From Actinoplanes nipponensis (lineage in GTDB: Bacteria; Actinomycetota; Actinomycetes; Mycobacteriales; Micromonosporaceae), in the NCBI RefSeq assembly GCF_016862275.1, contig NZ_BOMQ01000014.1, forward strand, positions 1 to 57,055: DNA of 57,055 nucleotides. The letters run 5' to 3'. Positions 35,653-44,074 of this stretch are shown here, piece by piece. How positions within the stretch are numbered: the stretch's first letter is position 1; each line of letters begins with the position of its first letter. The notes under the pieces were generated by a model. The model made no database searches. It was not told the DNA's origin and saw only the letters and a program-made list of their open reading frames with translations. The translations under genes were made by a program, and so were the position numbers.

Positions 35653-36681
35653 GTGACCACGACTCTCCACGATTCGGCGTTCGTCCGGGCGTGCCGCGGC
35701 CTGCCGGTGCCGCACACGCCCGTCTGGTTCATGCGCCAGGCGGGCCGCTCGCTGCCCGAGTACCGCAAGATCCGCGCCGGGGTCGGCATGCTGGAATCGT
35801 GCCGCCGGCCGGACCTGGTCACCGAGATCACCCTGCAGCCGGTACGCCGGCACGGCGTCGACGCCGCGATCCTGTTCAGCGACATCGTGGTGCCGCTGGC
35901 GGCGGCCGGCGTCGACCTGGACATCGTGGCCGGCACCGGGCCGGTGGTGGCCGAGCCCGTCCGTACGGCCGCCGACGTGGCCCGGCTGCGCGCGCTGGAG
36001 CCGGCCGACGTGGGCTACGTCGACGAGGCGGTGCGCCTGCTGGTGCCCGAGCTCGGCCCGGTACCGCTGATCGGCTTCGCCGGTGCCCCGTTCACCCTGG
36101 CCAGCTACCTGATCGAGGGCGGGCCGTCGCGGACGTACCTGCGAACCAAGGCCATGATGTACGGAGACCCGGACCTCTGGCACTCGCTGCTGTCCCGGCT
36201 GGCCGACATCACGCTGGCCTTCCTGCGGGTCCAGGTCGGCGCCGGGGTCAGCGCGGTCCAGCTCTTCGACTCGTGGGCGGGCGCGCTCTCCGAGGCCGAC
36301 TACCGCCGCTACGTGCTGCCGCACTCGGCGCGGGTGCTCGGCGGGCTGGCCGACGCGGGGGTGCCGCGGATCCACTTCGGGGTCGGCACGGCGGTCCTGC
36401 TGCGCGCGATGGGCGAGGCCGGGGCGGACGTGGTGGGCGTGGACTGGCGTACCCCGCTGACCGAAGCGACGACGCTGATCGGCGCGGACAAGGCGGTGCA
36501 GGGCAACCTCGACCCGGCCGTGCTGTTCGCGCCGTGGGAGGTCGTGGAGCGCGAGGCGCGGCGGGTGCTGGCCGAGGGCGCGGCGGCCCCGGGTCACGTG
36601 TTCAACCTCGGCCACGGCGTGATGCCGGAGACCGACCCGGACGTCCTCACCCGCCTGGTCGAGGTCGTGCACGGCGGCTGA
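35653..36681 (+). CDS. hemE: Uroporphyrinogen III decarboxylase
   Basis: This 342-residue enzyme converts uroporphyrinogen III to coproporphyrinogen III in heme synthesis. Signatures are [16 protein letters not shown] near the start (with the catalytic Arg pair), [12 protein letters not shown] with the key Asp, [17 protein letters not shown], and [15 protein letters not shown] at the end. The GTG at 35653 is preferred from the leaderless -10; ATG at 35644 is in frame. It opens the hemE-hemG-hemQ cluster. Confidence 0.96.
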   Translation: MTTTLHDSAFVRACRGLPVPHTPVWFMRQAGRSLPEYRKIRAGVGMLESCRRPDLVTEITLQPVRRHGVDAAILFSDIVVPLAAAGVDLDIVAGTGPVVAEPVRTAADVARLRALEPADVGYVDEAVRLLVPELGPVPLIGFAGAPFTLASYLIEGGPSRTYLRTKAMMYGDPDLWHSLLSRLADITLAFLRVQVGAGVSAVQLFDSWAGALSEADYRRYVLPHSARVLGGLADAGVPRIHFGVGTAVLLRAMGEAGADVVGVDWRTPLTEATTLIGADKAVQGNLDPAVLFAPWEVVEREARRVLAEGAAAPGHVFNLGHGVMPETDPDVLTRLVEVVHGG

Positions 36682-36780
36682 GGGCCGTTGGACCCTGTCC
36701 GGCGGGCCCCGGCGTCGGCCAGGGTGGCTGCCGTGCCTGTCACATCGAACGACCCCGGTGGCCGCGGAGCATCGCGACCT

Positions 36781-36786
36781 GACAAT
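36781..36786 (+). promoter_or_regulatory. Possible -10 element for hemG
   Basis: GACAAT ends 9 nt before the GTG start; a little farther than in neighbouring genes. Confidence 0.4.
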
Positions 36787-36795
36787 GTTGGTGGC

Positions 36796-38193
36796 GTGCG
36801 GAAGCGGGTCGCGGTTGTCGGCGGGGGTGTCGCCGGGCTGGCCGCCGCCGTGCGGATCCGCGACCGGGCGCCGGCGGAGACCGAGATCATCATCTACGAG
36901 CAGTCCGGGCGGCTCGGCGGCAAGCTGCGCACCGGCGAGCTGGCCGGGGCCACCGTCGAGCGCGGCGCCGAGTCCTTCCTGGTCGGCGGGCCCGACGGCG
37001 GGGAGTCCGCGGCGGTGCGGTTCGTGCGCCGGCTGGGGCTGGGCGACCGGCTCGTGCACCCGGCCGCGATTCCGGCCGCGCTGGCGATCGGCGGGGTGCT
37101 GGAGCCGGTGCCCAAGGGCACGCTGGTCGGCGTACCCGGGGATCTGAGCTCGCTCGGCACGGTCGCGCGGCCGGCCGCTGGCGCCGACGCCGACGAGGGC
37201 CGCCCGCTGCTGGCGCCGGGCGCCGATGTCGCGGTGGGCGCGCTGGTCCGGGCCCGCTACGGCGACGAGATAGCCGACCGGCTGGTCGATCCCATGCTCG
37301 GCGGCGTGTACGCCGGCCGCGCCGACCGGCTCTCGCTGGCCACCACCATGCCCGCGCTGGCCCACGCCGCGCGCACCGAGCACACCCTGGCCGGCGCCGT
37401 CCGGGCCGCCCAGGCCGCCGCCGTGCGGGCGCCGGGCCGCCCGGTCTTCGGGGCTGTCGACGGCGGCATGACCCAGCTCGTCGCCGCCGCCGCGGCCGCC
37501 ACCGGCGCCCGGATCAGCCTCGGGCTGCCGGTGCGGGAGATCGCCCGGACGCCGCACGGCTGGCGGCTGCTGCTCGGCCCGGTCCCGGCGCCGCAGACCG
37601 ACGACGTCGACGCGGTCGTGCTGGCCGTGCCCGCCCGGCCGGCCGCCCGGATGCTCGCCGGGGTGGACCTGTCCGCCGCCGCCGAGGTGGAGGCGCTCGA
37701 CTATGCCGGCGTCGCGCTGGTCGCCCTGGCGCTGCCGCCCGGCACGCCGCTGCCCGAGCTGTCCGGGTTCCTGGTCCCGCCGAGCGAGGGCACGCTGGTC
37801 AAGGCGGCCACGTTCTTCACGCACAAGTGGCCACACCTGCGCCGCGAGGGCGGTCCGGTGATCATCCGGGCGTCGCTCGGGCGGGCCGGCGAGGAGCAGC
37901 GGCTCCAGCCGCCCGATCAGGTCCTCGCCGCGACCGCGCACGCCGAGGTGGGCCGGTTGCTCGGCGGCGAGCTGCCGCCGCCGGTGGAGTCGTGGGTGCA
38001 ACGCTGGGGTGGCGGGCTGCCGCAGTACGCCCCCGGGCACCTCGACCGGGTGGCCCTGGCCCGGGCCGCGCTCGGCGACCGTCCGGGCCTGGCGCTGGCC
38101 GGCGCCGCGTACGACGGGGTGGGCATTCCGGCCTGCGTGGCCAGCGGCGAGAGGGCCGCCGACGATGTTCTGAAATACCTGGACGAGCAATGA
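36796..38193 (+). CDS. hemG: Coproporphyrinogen III / protoporphyrinogen oxidase
   Basis: This 465-residue FAD enzyme starts with the dinucleotide fold VAVVGGGVAGLAAAV (GxGxxG), then IYEQSGRLGGKLRT (GG-R/K motif) and ERGAESFLVG. It ends with LALAGAAYDGVGIPACVASGERAA, the FAD-binding motif of this family. With hemQ next door it most likely oxidises coproporphyrinogen III to coproporphyrin III (the actinobacterial/firmicute route, HemY/CgoX). Ferrochelatase is not in the window. Start chosen from the -10-like hexamer and the fold beginning at once. Confidence 0.93.
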   Translation: MRKRVAVVGGGVAGLAAAVRIRDRAPAETEIIIYEQSGRLGGKLRTGELAGATVERGAESFLVGGPDGGESAAVRFVRRLGLGDRLVHPAAIPAALAIGGVLEPVPKGTLVGVPGDLSSLGTVARPAAGADADEGRPLLAPGADVAVGALVRARYGDEIADRLVDPMLGGVYAGRADRLSLATTMPALAHAARTEHTLAGAVRAAQAAAVRAPGRPVFGAVDGGMTQLVAAAAAATGARISLGLPVREIARTPHGWRLLLGPVPAPQTDDVDAVVLAVPARPAARMLAGVDLSAAAEVEALDYAGVALVALALPPGTPLPELSGFLVPPSEGTLVKAATFFTHKWPHLRREGGPVIIRASLGRAGEEQRLQPPDQVLAATAHAEVGRLLGGELPPPVESWVQRWGGGLPQYAPGHLDRVALARAALGDRPGLALAGAAYDGVGIPACVASGERAADDVLKYLDEQ

Positions 38194-38278
38194 CCGCCTG
38201 CACCGAGCAGCACCGAGCGAGAGATGCCGACGGCCGTGAGTGCGAGGGCCGGAAGGGCATTGCAGAGGAGGCACAGCA

Positions 38279-38986
38279 ATGACCGATCAGTCGCAGACCA
38301 ATGCCGCGCGGGTCAAGGAGCTGAACGCGACGATCCGCTACACCATGTGGTCGGTCTTCAAGGTCGTGACGCCGCTGCCGGCGCTGCGCGAGGACCTGGC
38401 GGGTGAGGTCGACGCGTTGTTCGAGCAGTTGCTGGGCAAGGACGTCGTGGTGCGGGGCACGTACGACGTGGCCGGCCTGCGCGCCGACGCCGACGTCATG
38501 GTGTGGTGGCACTCGGAGTCGCCGGACGCGCTGCAGGAGGCGTACGGGCTGTTCCGCCGGACCGCGCTGGGCCGGCACCTGGCGCCGGTCTGGTCCCAGA
38601 TGGCGCTGCACCGCCCGGCCGAGTTCAACAAGAGCCACCTGCCGGCGTTCCTGGCCGGCGAGGAGGCGCGCCCGTACATCTGCGTGTACCCGTTCGTCCG
38701 GTCCTACGAGTGGTACCTGCTGCCCGACGAGGAGCGGCGGTTCATGCTGGCCGAGCACGGCAAGATGGCCCGGGGCTATCCGGACGTGCGGGCCAACACG
38801 GTGGCCTCGTTCGCCCTCGGCGACTACGAGTGGATGCTGGCGTTCGAGGCCGACGAGCTGCACCGCATCGTCGACCTGATGCGTGACCTGCGCGCCTCCA
38901 GCGCCCGCCGGCACGTGCGCGAGGAGGTGCCGTTCTACACCGGGCGCCGCCGTTCGGTCACCGAGCTGGTCGCCGCGCTGCCCTAG
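38279..38986 (+). CDS. hemQ: Coproheme decarboxylase (chlorite dismutase family)
   Basis: This 235-residue protein performs the last step of the coproporphyrin-dependent heme pathway, removing two propionate carboxyls from coproheme with peroxide. Signatures are [38 protein letters not shown] (with the radical-forming Tyr) and [19 protein letters not shown] with the proximal His. GAGGAGG lies 7 nt before the ATG. The 85-bp gap after hemG carries no other gene. It overlaps convergent elaA by 4 bp. Confidence 0.96.
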   Translation: MTDQSQTNAARVKELNATIRYTMWSVFKVVTPLPALREDLAGEVDALFEQLLGKDVVVRGTYDVAGLRADADVMVWWHSESPDALQEAYGLFRRTALGRHLAPVWSQMALHRPAEFNKSHLPAFLAGEEARPYICVYPFVRSYEWYLLPDEERRFMLAEHGKMARGYPDVRANTVASFALGDYEWMLAFEADELHRIVDLMRDLRASSARRHVREEVPFYTGRRRSVTELVAALP

Positions 38987-39426
38987 GACCTCCTCATGGG
39001 TACGTGGGGGATGCCGTCCTCCACGTACCCCGGTCCCGCCTCGGCGTAGCCGAACCGCCGGTAGAAGCCGGTCAGGTGGGCCTGCGCCGCCAGCGTGCTC
39101 GGCCGGTTGCCGATGACCTCCAGCGCGTGGGCCATCAGCCGGCTCGCGTAGCCGCCCGCGCGCGCCGCCGCCGCGGTCACCACGCGGCCGATCCGCTCGG
39201 TGCCGCCCTCGTCGAGGATCCGCAGGTAGGCGAGGATCTCGTCGCCCCGGGCCAGCCACACGTGGCGGGTGCCGGGCTCGTCGTCGCGCCCGTCCAGCTC
39301 CGGGTACGGGCACTTCTGCTCCACCACGAACACGTCGACGCGCAGCTTGAGGAGCGCGTACAGGGTGGTGGCGTCGAGGTCGCGGAACGACGCCACCCGG
39401 ATCTCTTCGCGGGGCTCCGGATGCAT
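38983..39426 (-). CDS. elaA: ElaA-family GNAT N-acetyltransferase
   Basis: This 147-residue GNAT starts [37 protein letters not shown], the ElaA pattern (LRxxVFVVEQ). It has [21 protein letters not shown] as the acetyl-CoA P-loop region and ends [21 protein letters not shown]. Substrate unknown. The ATG at 39426 is preceded 7 nt upstream by TAAAAT, a good leaderless -10; long upstream in-frame sequence is therefore excluded. Confidence 0.9.
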   Translation of the reverse strand: MHPEPREEIRVASFRDLDATTLYALLKLRVDVFVVEQKCPYPELDGRDDEPGTRHVWLARGDEILAYLRILDEGGTERIGRVVTAAAARAGGYASRLMAHALEVIGNRPSTLAAQAHLTGFYRRFGYAEAGPGYVEDGIPHVPMRRS

Positions 39427-39433
39427 GAGTGAG

Positions 39434-39439
39434 ATTTTA
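39434..39439 (-). promoter_or_regulatory. Leaderless -10 element for elaA
   Basis: TAAAAT on the minus strand ends 7 nt before the ATG and is the closest match to consensus in the window. Confidence 0.6.
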
Positions 39440-39502
39440 GGCGTCACCAGAACGCACCCTCGGGCGTTGGTGCAGGAGGAGCCGCGCACTCTGGAGGCGA
39501 AA

Positions 39503-39778
39503 ATGATCAAGCGGAGCAAGCTCTTCGGCAACAAGACCCGGGTGACCTTCTGCCTGCCCAAGGACGCCCCGGACGGGCCGGTGAGCGTGGTGGGCACGTT
39601 CAACGACTGGGAGCCGGGGCTGCACGAGCTCAAGGACCGGCGGGACGGCACCCGGACCGTCACCGTACGGCTGGACCCGGGCCACTACCGCTTCCGCTAC
39701 CTGGCCAGTGACGGGGTCTGGCTGGACGACGAGCACGCCGACGCGGTCGGTCCGCACGGCAGCGAGCTGTTGCTCTGA
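39503..39778 (+). CDS. Stand-alone glycogen-binding (isoamylase early-set, CBM48) protein
   Basis: This 91-residue protein is one CBM48/AMPK-beta-like E-set domain: VTFCLPKDAPDGPVSVVGTFNDW, then a VTVRLDPGHYRFRYL strand and a WLDDEHADAVGPHG end. FNDW and the following strand are the usual carbohydrate-binding surface. No catalytic domain is attached. TGGAGG lies 5 nt before the ATG. The gene is divergent from elaA. It may tether or sense alpha-glucan, which is inference. Confidence 0.88.
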   Translation: MIKRSKLFGNKTRVTFCLPKDAPDGPVSVVGTFNDWEPGLHELKDRRDGTRTVTVRLDPGHYRFRYLASDGVWLDDEHADAVGPHGSELLL

Positions 39779-39851
39779 CGTTTCGTTCGCCTGCGCGCGG
39801 GCAAGTCTTCGGGAATAGTTGACGTGACAAACAACTACCGAAGGGACCATC

Positions 39852-40457
39852 GTGGCTAACGTGAAGCTCGCGGTCGTGTACTACTCCTCGACCGGCACGA
39901 TCCACGGCATGGCGGAGCGGATCGCCCAGGCCGGGGAGAAGGCGGGAGCGGAGGTGCGGTTGCGCCAGGTGGCCGAGCTCGCGCCGGAGGAGGCGATCGC
40001 CTCGAACGCGGCGTGGAGCCAGCACTTCGACCGCACCAAGAACGAGCCCCGGGCCACCGCCGACGACATCGTCTGGGCGGACGCGGTGCTGTTCGGCACC
40101 CCGACCCGGTACGGCAACGTGGCCAGCCAGCTCAAGCAGTTCATCGACACCCTGGGCCCGCAGTGGGGGCAGGGCCTGCTGGCCGACAAGGCGTACGCCG
40201 GCTTCACCGCCTCGATGACCGCGCACGGCGGCCAGGAGTCGACGCTGCTCGCGCTCTACAACACGATGTACCACTTCGGCGGCATCGTGGTGGCTCCCGG
40301 TTACACGGACCCGCTGAAGTTCGCCGACGGCAACCCGTACGGCGTCTCGCACGTCACCGGCGGCAACAACGACGCCCCGCTGACCGACGTCGACAACGCG
40401 GCGCTGGACCACCTCGCCCAGCGGATCGTCAAGGTCGCCGGCAAGCTCAAGTCCTGA
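39852..40457 (+). CDS. wrbA: NAD(P)H:quinone oxidoreductase, type IV (WrbA)
   Basis: This 201-residue flavodoxin-like FMN protein starts KLAVVYYSSTGTIHGMA for the FMN phosphate. It has FGTPTRYGNVASQLKQFIDTLG and SMTAHGGQESTLLALYNTMYHFGGIVV, hallmarks of WrbA. It carries out two-electron quinone reduction and protects against oxidative stress. GAAGGGA lies 6 nt before the GTG. It is followed by DUF397, not co-transcribed if that gene uses its own promoter. Confidence 0.95.
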   Translation: MANVKLAVVYYSSTGTIHGMAERIAQAGEKAGAEVRLRQVAELAPEEAIASNAAWSQHFDRTKNEPRATADDIVWADAVLFGTPTRYGNVASQLKQFIDTLGPQWGQGLLADKAYAGFTASMTAHGGQESTLLALYNTMYHFGGIVVAPGYTDPLKFADGNPYGVSHVTGGNNDAPLTDVDNAALDHLAQRIVKVAGKLKS

Positions 40458-40471
40458 TCGGGTTACTTCTC

Positions 40472-40499
40472 TTGACCCACGGCCGTGACTTGGCACACT
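40472..40499 (+). promoter_or_regulatory. Complete promoter for the DUF397 gene
   Basis: TTGACC (40472-40477) and CACACT (40494-40499) are 16 nt apart, and the GTG start is 7 nt after the -10. This is the only clear two-hexamer promoter paired with a leaderless start that I found. Confidence 0.6.
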
Positions 40500-40506
40500 G
40501 TCACGC

Positions 40507-40716
40507 GTGGTGAAAAAGTTCGAGGCTGACCTGACCAACGCCGTGTGGCGCCGCAGCGGCGGGGTCCAGACGGAGGCCGCCGTCGAGGTGGCACTGCTCG
40601 ACGGCGGCGTCGCCGTCCGCGACTCCCGTAAGCCGGACGGCGACGTGTTGTTCTTCACGCCCGACGAGTGGGATGCCTTCGTCGGCGGCGCCAAGGACGG
40701 CGAGTTCGACCTGTAG
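40507..40716 (+). CDS. DUF397 protein
   Basis: This 69-residue DUF397 protein shows the family pattern AVWRRSGG, VEVALLDGGVAVRDSRKPDGDVLFFTPDEW and FVGGAKDGEFDL. DUF397 genes usually sit beside a helix-turn-helix regulator gene in actinomycetes (BldB-like and toxin-antitoxin-like pairs). None is next to this copy. GTG start, apparently leaderless. Confidence 0.92.
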   Translation: MVKKFEADLTNAVWRRSGGVQTEAAVEVALLDGGVAVRDSRKPDGDVLFFTPDEWDAFVGGAKDGEFDL

Positions 40717-40777
40717 CTTGAGAAGGCGGACATACGGCGGTTTCCGGATATCAACCTGAAAAGGGTTCATATCTGGG

Positions 40778-40783
40778 TAGCCT
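40778..40783 (+). promoter_or_regulatory. Leaderless -10 element for 84-residue protein gene
   Basis: TAGCCT ends 6 nt before the ATG. Confidence 0.4.
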
Positions 40784-40789
40784 GCCGGT

Positions 40790-41044
40790 ATGACCACTCA
40801 CGAGAGTTCTGACCTGCTGAAAAAGGTGGAGCGGTACGAGGCTGCCGTGAAGGAGCTCGAAGCCGCCCACGAGGACGTCAAGGACGTGCTCATCGAGGCC
40901 ATCCTGTTCGCCCGGTGGCAGCAGCTCGGCGCCCCGCTCGGCTTCGCCGCGGTCGACCCGACCCAGCAGCGCGAGGAGCCGAACCGCGACCTCCAGCAAC
41001 TCAACCAGCAGATCTCGGCGATGAGCGAGTCCTGGGCGCACTGA
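40790..41044 (+). CDS. Small helical protein of unknown function
   Basis: This 84-residue charged protein is not recognised. LLKKVERYEAAVKELEAAHEDVKDVLIEAIL could form a coiled coil or amphipathic helix. REEPNRDLQQLNQQISAM could form a second helix. A possible leaderless -10 precedes the ATG. It lies alone between DUF397 and thyA. It may be a small regulator or adaptor; no family is claimed. Confidence 0.6.
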   Translation: MTTHESSDLLKKVERYEAAVKELEAAHEDVKDVLIEAILFARWQQLGAPLGFAAVDPTQQREEPNRDLQQLNQQISAMSESWAH

Positions 41045-41096
41045 TCTTCGGCCGGCGCCGCCCGGGGTCGTGAGAGCCCCGGGCGCCCGCAGGCGC

Positions 41097-41102
41097 TAGC
41101 GT
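41097..41102 (+). promoter_or_regulatory. Leaderless -10 element for thyA
   Basis: TAGCGT ends 7 nt before the ATG at 41110. Confidence 0.5.
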
Positions 41103-41109
41103 GGCGGCC

Positions 41110-41907
41110 ATGGTCGACACCCAGTACGAAGAGCTGCTGCGCCGGGTTCTCGAGACCGGCACCCCGAAGGCGGACCGCACCGGCACCGGGACGGTCAGCC
41201 TCTTCGGCGAGCGACTGCGCTACGACCTCGCCCGGGGCTTCCCGCTGATCACCACCAAGCGGGTGCACTTCAAGTCGATCGCGGTCGAGCTGCTCTGGTT
41301 CCTGCGCGGCGACAGCAACACCCGGTGGCTGCGCGAGCACGGCGTGACCATCTGGGACGAGTGGGCCGACGCCGACGGCGAACTCGGTCCCGTCTACGGC
41401 AAGCAGTGGCGGTCCTGGCCCACCCCCGACGGCGGCCACGTCGACCAGATCACCGAGCTGCTGAGCACGCTGCGCCGCGACCCCGACTCCCGCCGCATGA
41501 TCGTCTCGGCCTGGAACGTCGCCCAGCTGCCCGAGATGGCCCTCGCGCCGTGCCACGCGATGTTCCAGTTCCACGTGGCCGACGGCCGGCTCTCCTGCCA
41601 GCTCTACCAGCGCAGCGCGGACATGTTCCTGGGCGTGCCGTTCAACATCGCCAGCTACGCGCTGCTGACGCAGATGATCGCGGCGCAGACCGGCCTGGTC
41701 CCCGGCGACTTCATCTGGGTGGGCGGCGACTGTCACATCTACGCCAACCACGTCGAGCAGGTCCGCGAGCAGCTCAGCCGGCCGGCGTACCCGTTCCCGA
41801 CGGTGGAGATCGCCCCGGCCGACTCGCTCTTCGACTACACCTACGAGCACTTCTCGGTGGTCGGCTACCAGCACCACCCCGCGCTGCGGGCGCCGGTCGC
41901 GGTATGA
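41110..41907 (+). CDS. thyA: Thymidylate synthase
   Basis: This 265-residue ThyA makes dTMP from dUMP with methylene-tetrahydrofolate. The N-terminal [12 protein letters not shown] loop binds phosphate. C148 in [10 protein letters not shown] is the catalytic cysteine, [21 protein letters not shown] follows, and HIYANHVEQ is the C-terminal motif. The ATG at 41110 is preferred to the GTG at 41101, since a -10-like TAGCGT spans that GTG. ATGA overlap with folA couples use and regeneration of the folate cofactor. Confidence 0.96.
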   Translation: MVDTQYEELLRRVLETGTPKADRTGTGTVSLFGERLRYDLARGFPLITTKRVHFKSIAVELLWFLRGDSNTRWLREHGVTIWDEWADADGELGPVYGKQWRSWPTPDGGHVDQITELLSTLRRDPDSRRMIVSAWNVAQLPEMALAPCHAMFQFHVADGRLSCQLYQRSADMFLGVPFNIASYALLTQMIAAQTGLVPGDFIWVGGDCHIYANHVEQVREQLSRPAYPFPTVEIAPADSLFDYTYEHFSVVGYQHHPALRAPVAV

Positions 41908-42389
41908 CCATCCACCTGATCTGGGCCGAGGCCCGCGGCGGGGTGATCGGCGCGGACGGCGGCATCCCGTGGCGCGTGCCGGGGGAGCAGCAGATTTTCC
42001 GGGAGCGGACGATGGGTGGGACCGTGGTGATGGGCCGGGCCACCTGGGAGTCGCTGCCGGAGCGCGTCCGGCCGCTGCCGGGCCGGCGCAACGTGGTGCT
42101 GACCCGGCGACCGGGCTGGTCCGCCGCCGGCGCCGAGGTCTGCGGCTCGGTCGACGAGCTGCTGCGGGCGCACGACGACTTCTGGGTGATGGGCGGGGCG
42201 GCGGTCTACGCCGCGCTGCTGCCGTACGCCGGCCACATCGTGCGGACCCGCATCGACCTGGCCGTCGAGGGCGACACCTTCGCCCCCCGGCTCGGGCCGG
42301 AGTGGCGGCTCGCCGCCGGTGCCGACACCCGGACGTCGGACACCGGCGTGCAATACACGGTCGAGGAGCTTATTTCGGGTCCAGCCTGA
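41904..42389 (+). CDS. folA: Dihydrofolate reductase
   Basis: This 161-residue DHFR regenerates tetrahydrofolate consumed by Thy[15 protein letters not shown] is the substrate loop, [25 protein letters not shown] binds NADPH and folate, and VMGGAAVY is the GGxxVY motif. The acidic catalytic residue is Glu28 (VPGEQQIFR), where most bacterial enzymes have Asp. The last 20 bp overlap convergent msrB. Confidence 0.94.
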   Translation: MTIHLIWAEARGGVIGADGGIPWRVPGEQQIFRERTMGGTVVMGRATWESLPERVRPLPGRRNVVLTRRPGWSAAGAEVCGSVDELLRAHDDFWVMGGAAVYAALLPYAGHIVRTRIDLAVEGDTFAPRLGPEWRLAAGADTRTSDTGVQYTVEELISGPA

Positions 42390-42774
42390 TCGACAGGCTG
42401 TTCACGCAGTGCCGGGTGTTCTTCGGCGTCATCATCTCGCCCTTGAACACGTGGCCCAGGTGGCTGCCGCAGCGGGCGCACTGGATCTCGGTGCGGACCA
42501 TGCCGAGGCTGCGGTCCTCGATCTCCTTGATCGCTCCGGGGATGGCGTCGTCGAAGGACGGCCAGCCGCAGTGCGAGTCGAACTTGGTGTCGCTCGGGTA
42601 GAGGTCGGCGCCGCAGGCCCGGCACTGGTACATGCCCTCGGTCTTGGTGTCGACGTACTCGCCGCGCCAGGCCGGCTCGGTGGCGCCCTGGCGCAGCACC
42701 CGGAACTCGTCGGGGCTCAGGCGGACCCGCCACTCGTCTTCGGTGGTGGGCAGGGTGGTCTTGTCGGATGCCAT
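42370..42774 (-). CDS. msrB: Peptide-methionine (R)-S-oxide reductase
   Basis: This 134-residue MsrB repairs methionine R-sulfoxide. Zinc ligands are two CxxC pairs (CRAC and CARC). HCGWPSF is the substrate pocket, GHVFKGE follows, and [10 protein letters not shown] carries the catalytic cysteine. It corresponds to Rv2674, next to hemQ in mycobacteria; here seven genes separate them. A TACCTT hexamer 6 nt before the ATG suggests a leaderless message. Confidence 0.95.
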   Translation of the reverse strand: MASDKTTLPTTEDEWRVRLSPDEFRVLRQGATEPAWRGEYVDTKTEGMYQCRACGADLYPSDTKFDSHCGWPSFDDAIPGAIKEIEDRSLGMVRTEIQCARCGSHLGHVFKGEMMTPKNTRHCVNSLSIRLDPK

Positions 42775-42780
42775 GCCTCA

Positions 42781-42786
42781 AAGGTA
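42781..42786 (-). promoter_or_regulatory. Leaderless -10 element for msrB
   Basis: TACCTT on the minus strand ends 6 nt before the ATG. Confidence 0.45.
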
Positions 42787-42850
42787 CGTCGCCACGGCCG
42801 GGGCGCACCGCGAGTGCGCCGGTCGCCCGGCGCCCGTCCGTTGACCGGTC

Positions 42851-43339
42851 ATGGACGCAGCACGATTCAGCCCGACCTGGCAGCAGGCCCTGGCCCGTGG
42901 CATGTACCTCGGGGTGCTGGGCGCGGTGATGGGAGTGTCGGCCGGCCTGCTGGCCGCGCTGGTGGCCCACTCCTGGACGGCGGCGGCCGCCCCGCCTTCG
43001 TGGGTGTGGGCGCTGCTGGCGTTCGGTCCGCCGCTGGCGGGCGGGCTGGGCGGGGTGCTGCTGCGGCCCCGCCTGGGTACCGAGATCGACGCCGGTGGCA
43101 TCCGCACCGTGACGCCGTTCGGGGCGGGGGTCCAGCCGTGGAGCCGGGTGGTGGACCTGCGGGCCGAGCGGCGCGGGGCCCGCACCGTGGTCTCGGTCTA
43201 CCTGGAGTCCGGCGCCAGCGTGCAGTTGCGGGCGCCGTACAGCGGGGAGTTGTTCGCCGCGGACCCGCAGTTCGAGCTGAAGGTCTTCGCGCTGTCGCAC
43301 CTGTGGCGCAGTCACCGGTTCGGTGGCGTGCCGAGCTGA
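42851..43339 (+). CDS. Membrane protein with PH-like domain
   Basis: The 162-residue protein has two membrane helices (about residues 17-40 and 49-70) followed by a small beta-rich domain. GTEIDAGGIRTVTPFGAGVQPWSRVVDL and GASVQLRAPYSGELF suggest a bacterial PH-like fold. No enzyme motif is seen. No strong ribosome site precedes the ATG. It is divergent from msrB. Confidence 0.75.
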   Translation: MDAARFSPTWQQALARGMYLGVLGAVMGVSAGLLAALVAHSWTAAAAPPSWVWALLAFGPPLAGGLGGVLLRPRLGTEIDAGGIRTVTPFGAGVQPWSRVVDLRAERRGARTVVSVYLESGASVQLRAPYSGELFAADPQFELKVFALSHLWRSHRFGGVPS

Positions 43340-43451
43340 ATCACCTTTTCGATGCCGACTCGCCGGCGTGGCAATACCAACATTTCGGTCATTAGCCGCT
43401 AAGCTCCCAGCGGACCAAGATGGACCTACCGCAACAGAACGGATGCCCTTC

Positions 43452-43988
43452 ATGAGTTTGACGCGCCGGTTGGCCGCTGGACTGCCCGCGGCCGGCGTCA
43501 CCGTCCTCGCCGCACTGGCCCTCACCGGGTCCCCGGCCGCCGCGACGGGCGACGAGTCCGCCGCTCGCGCCAAGCAGCCCGCCGTGATGACCACGCCGTG
43601 CTCGGAAGTTCAGCGCGGCGACAAGTGCGACTACGGCTACGGCAACGAGACGCCCGACAACAACGGCTCCACGCCGGACGACAACGGCGCCACGCCGGAC
43701 GACAACGGCGCCGGGCCCACCCGCGGCAACGGCGGCTACGGCGGGGAGAGCCCGACCCCGTCGCCGAGCCCGTCGACGCCGGCCGCCAGCGTCGACACCG
43801 TGCCGCCGGGCGGCGAGAGCCCGGCGACCTCCCCGTCGCCGTCGGCGAGCACCCCGGGCGGGGTCAGCGCGGGCGGCACGCTCCCGCTGACCGGCGCGCC
43901 GATGGGGCTCACCATGGGCCTCGGTGGCCTGATGGTCGCCGCCGGCGCGGCCGCCGTGTTCTACACGCGGCGCCGTCGCAGCGCCTGA
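43452..43988 (+). CDS. LPXTG-anchored surface protein with Pro/Ser/Asp/Asn repeats
   Basis: This 178-residue exported protein has a signal peptide (SLTRRLAAGLPAAGVTVLAAL, cut near AAATG). Its mature part has TPDDNGATPDDNG repeats, then a proline-serine-rich stalk. The sorting signal is LPLTG, one hydrophobic helix and an RRRRSA tail, for sortase-mediated attachment. The mature domain has two Cys near its start. The ATG at 43452 is preferred; an ATG at 43443 is in frame. No good ribosome site is seen for either. Confidence 0.85.
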   Translation: MSLTRRLAAGLPAAGVTVLAALALTGSPAAATGDESAARAKQPAVMTTPCSEVQRGDKCDYGYGNETPDNNGSTPDDNGATPDDNGAGPTRGNGGYGGESPTPSPSPSTPAASVDTVPPGGESPATSPSPSASTPGGVSAGGTLPLTGAPMGLTMGLGGLMVAAGAAAVFYTRRRRSA

Positions 43989-44003
43989 GCGACACCACTG
44001 CGA

Positions 44004-44035
44004 AAGGCCGTCCCCGGATCCTCGGGGGCGGCCTT
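44004..44035 (+). terminator. Terminator after LPXTG protein gene
   Basis: A 13-bp stem with one G-U pair (44004-44016 with 44023-44035) and a 6-nt loop lies 15 nt past the stop codon. Confidence 0.75.
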
Positions 44036-44062
44036 CGCCGTCCGGCGACCCGCGGCCTGTCC

Positions 44063-44068
44063 TAGAGT
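44063..44068 (+). promoter_or_regulatory. Leaderless -10 element for LigD-type polymerase gene
   Basis: TAGAGT ends 6 nt before the ATG. Confidence 0.5.
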
Positions 44069-44074
44069 CGTCGC

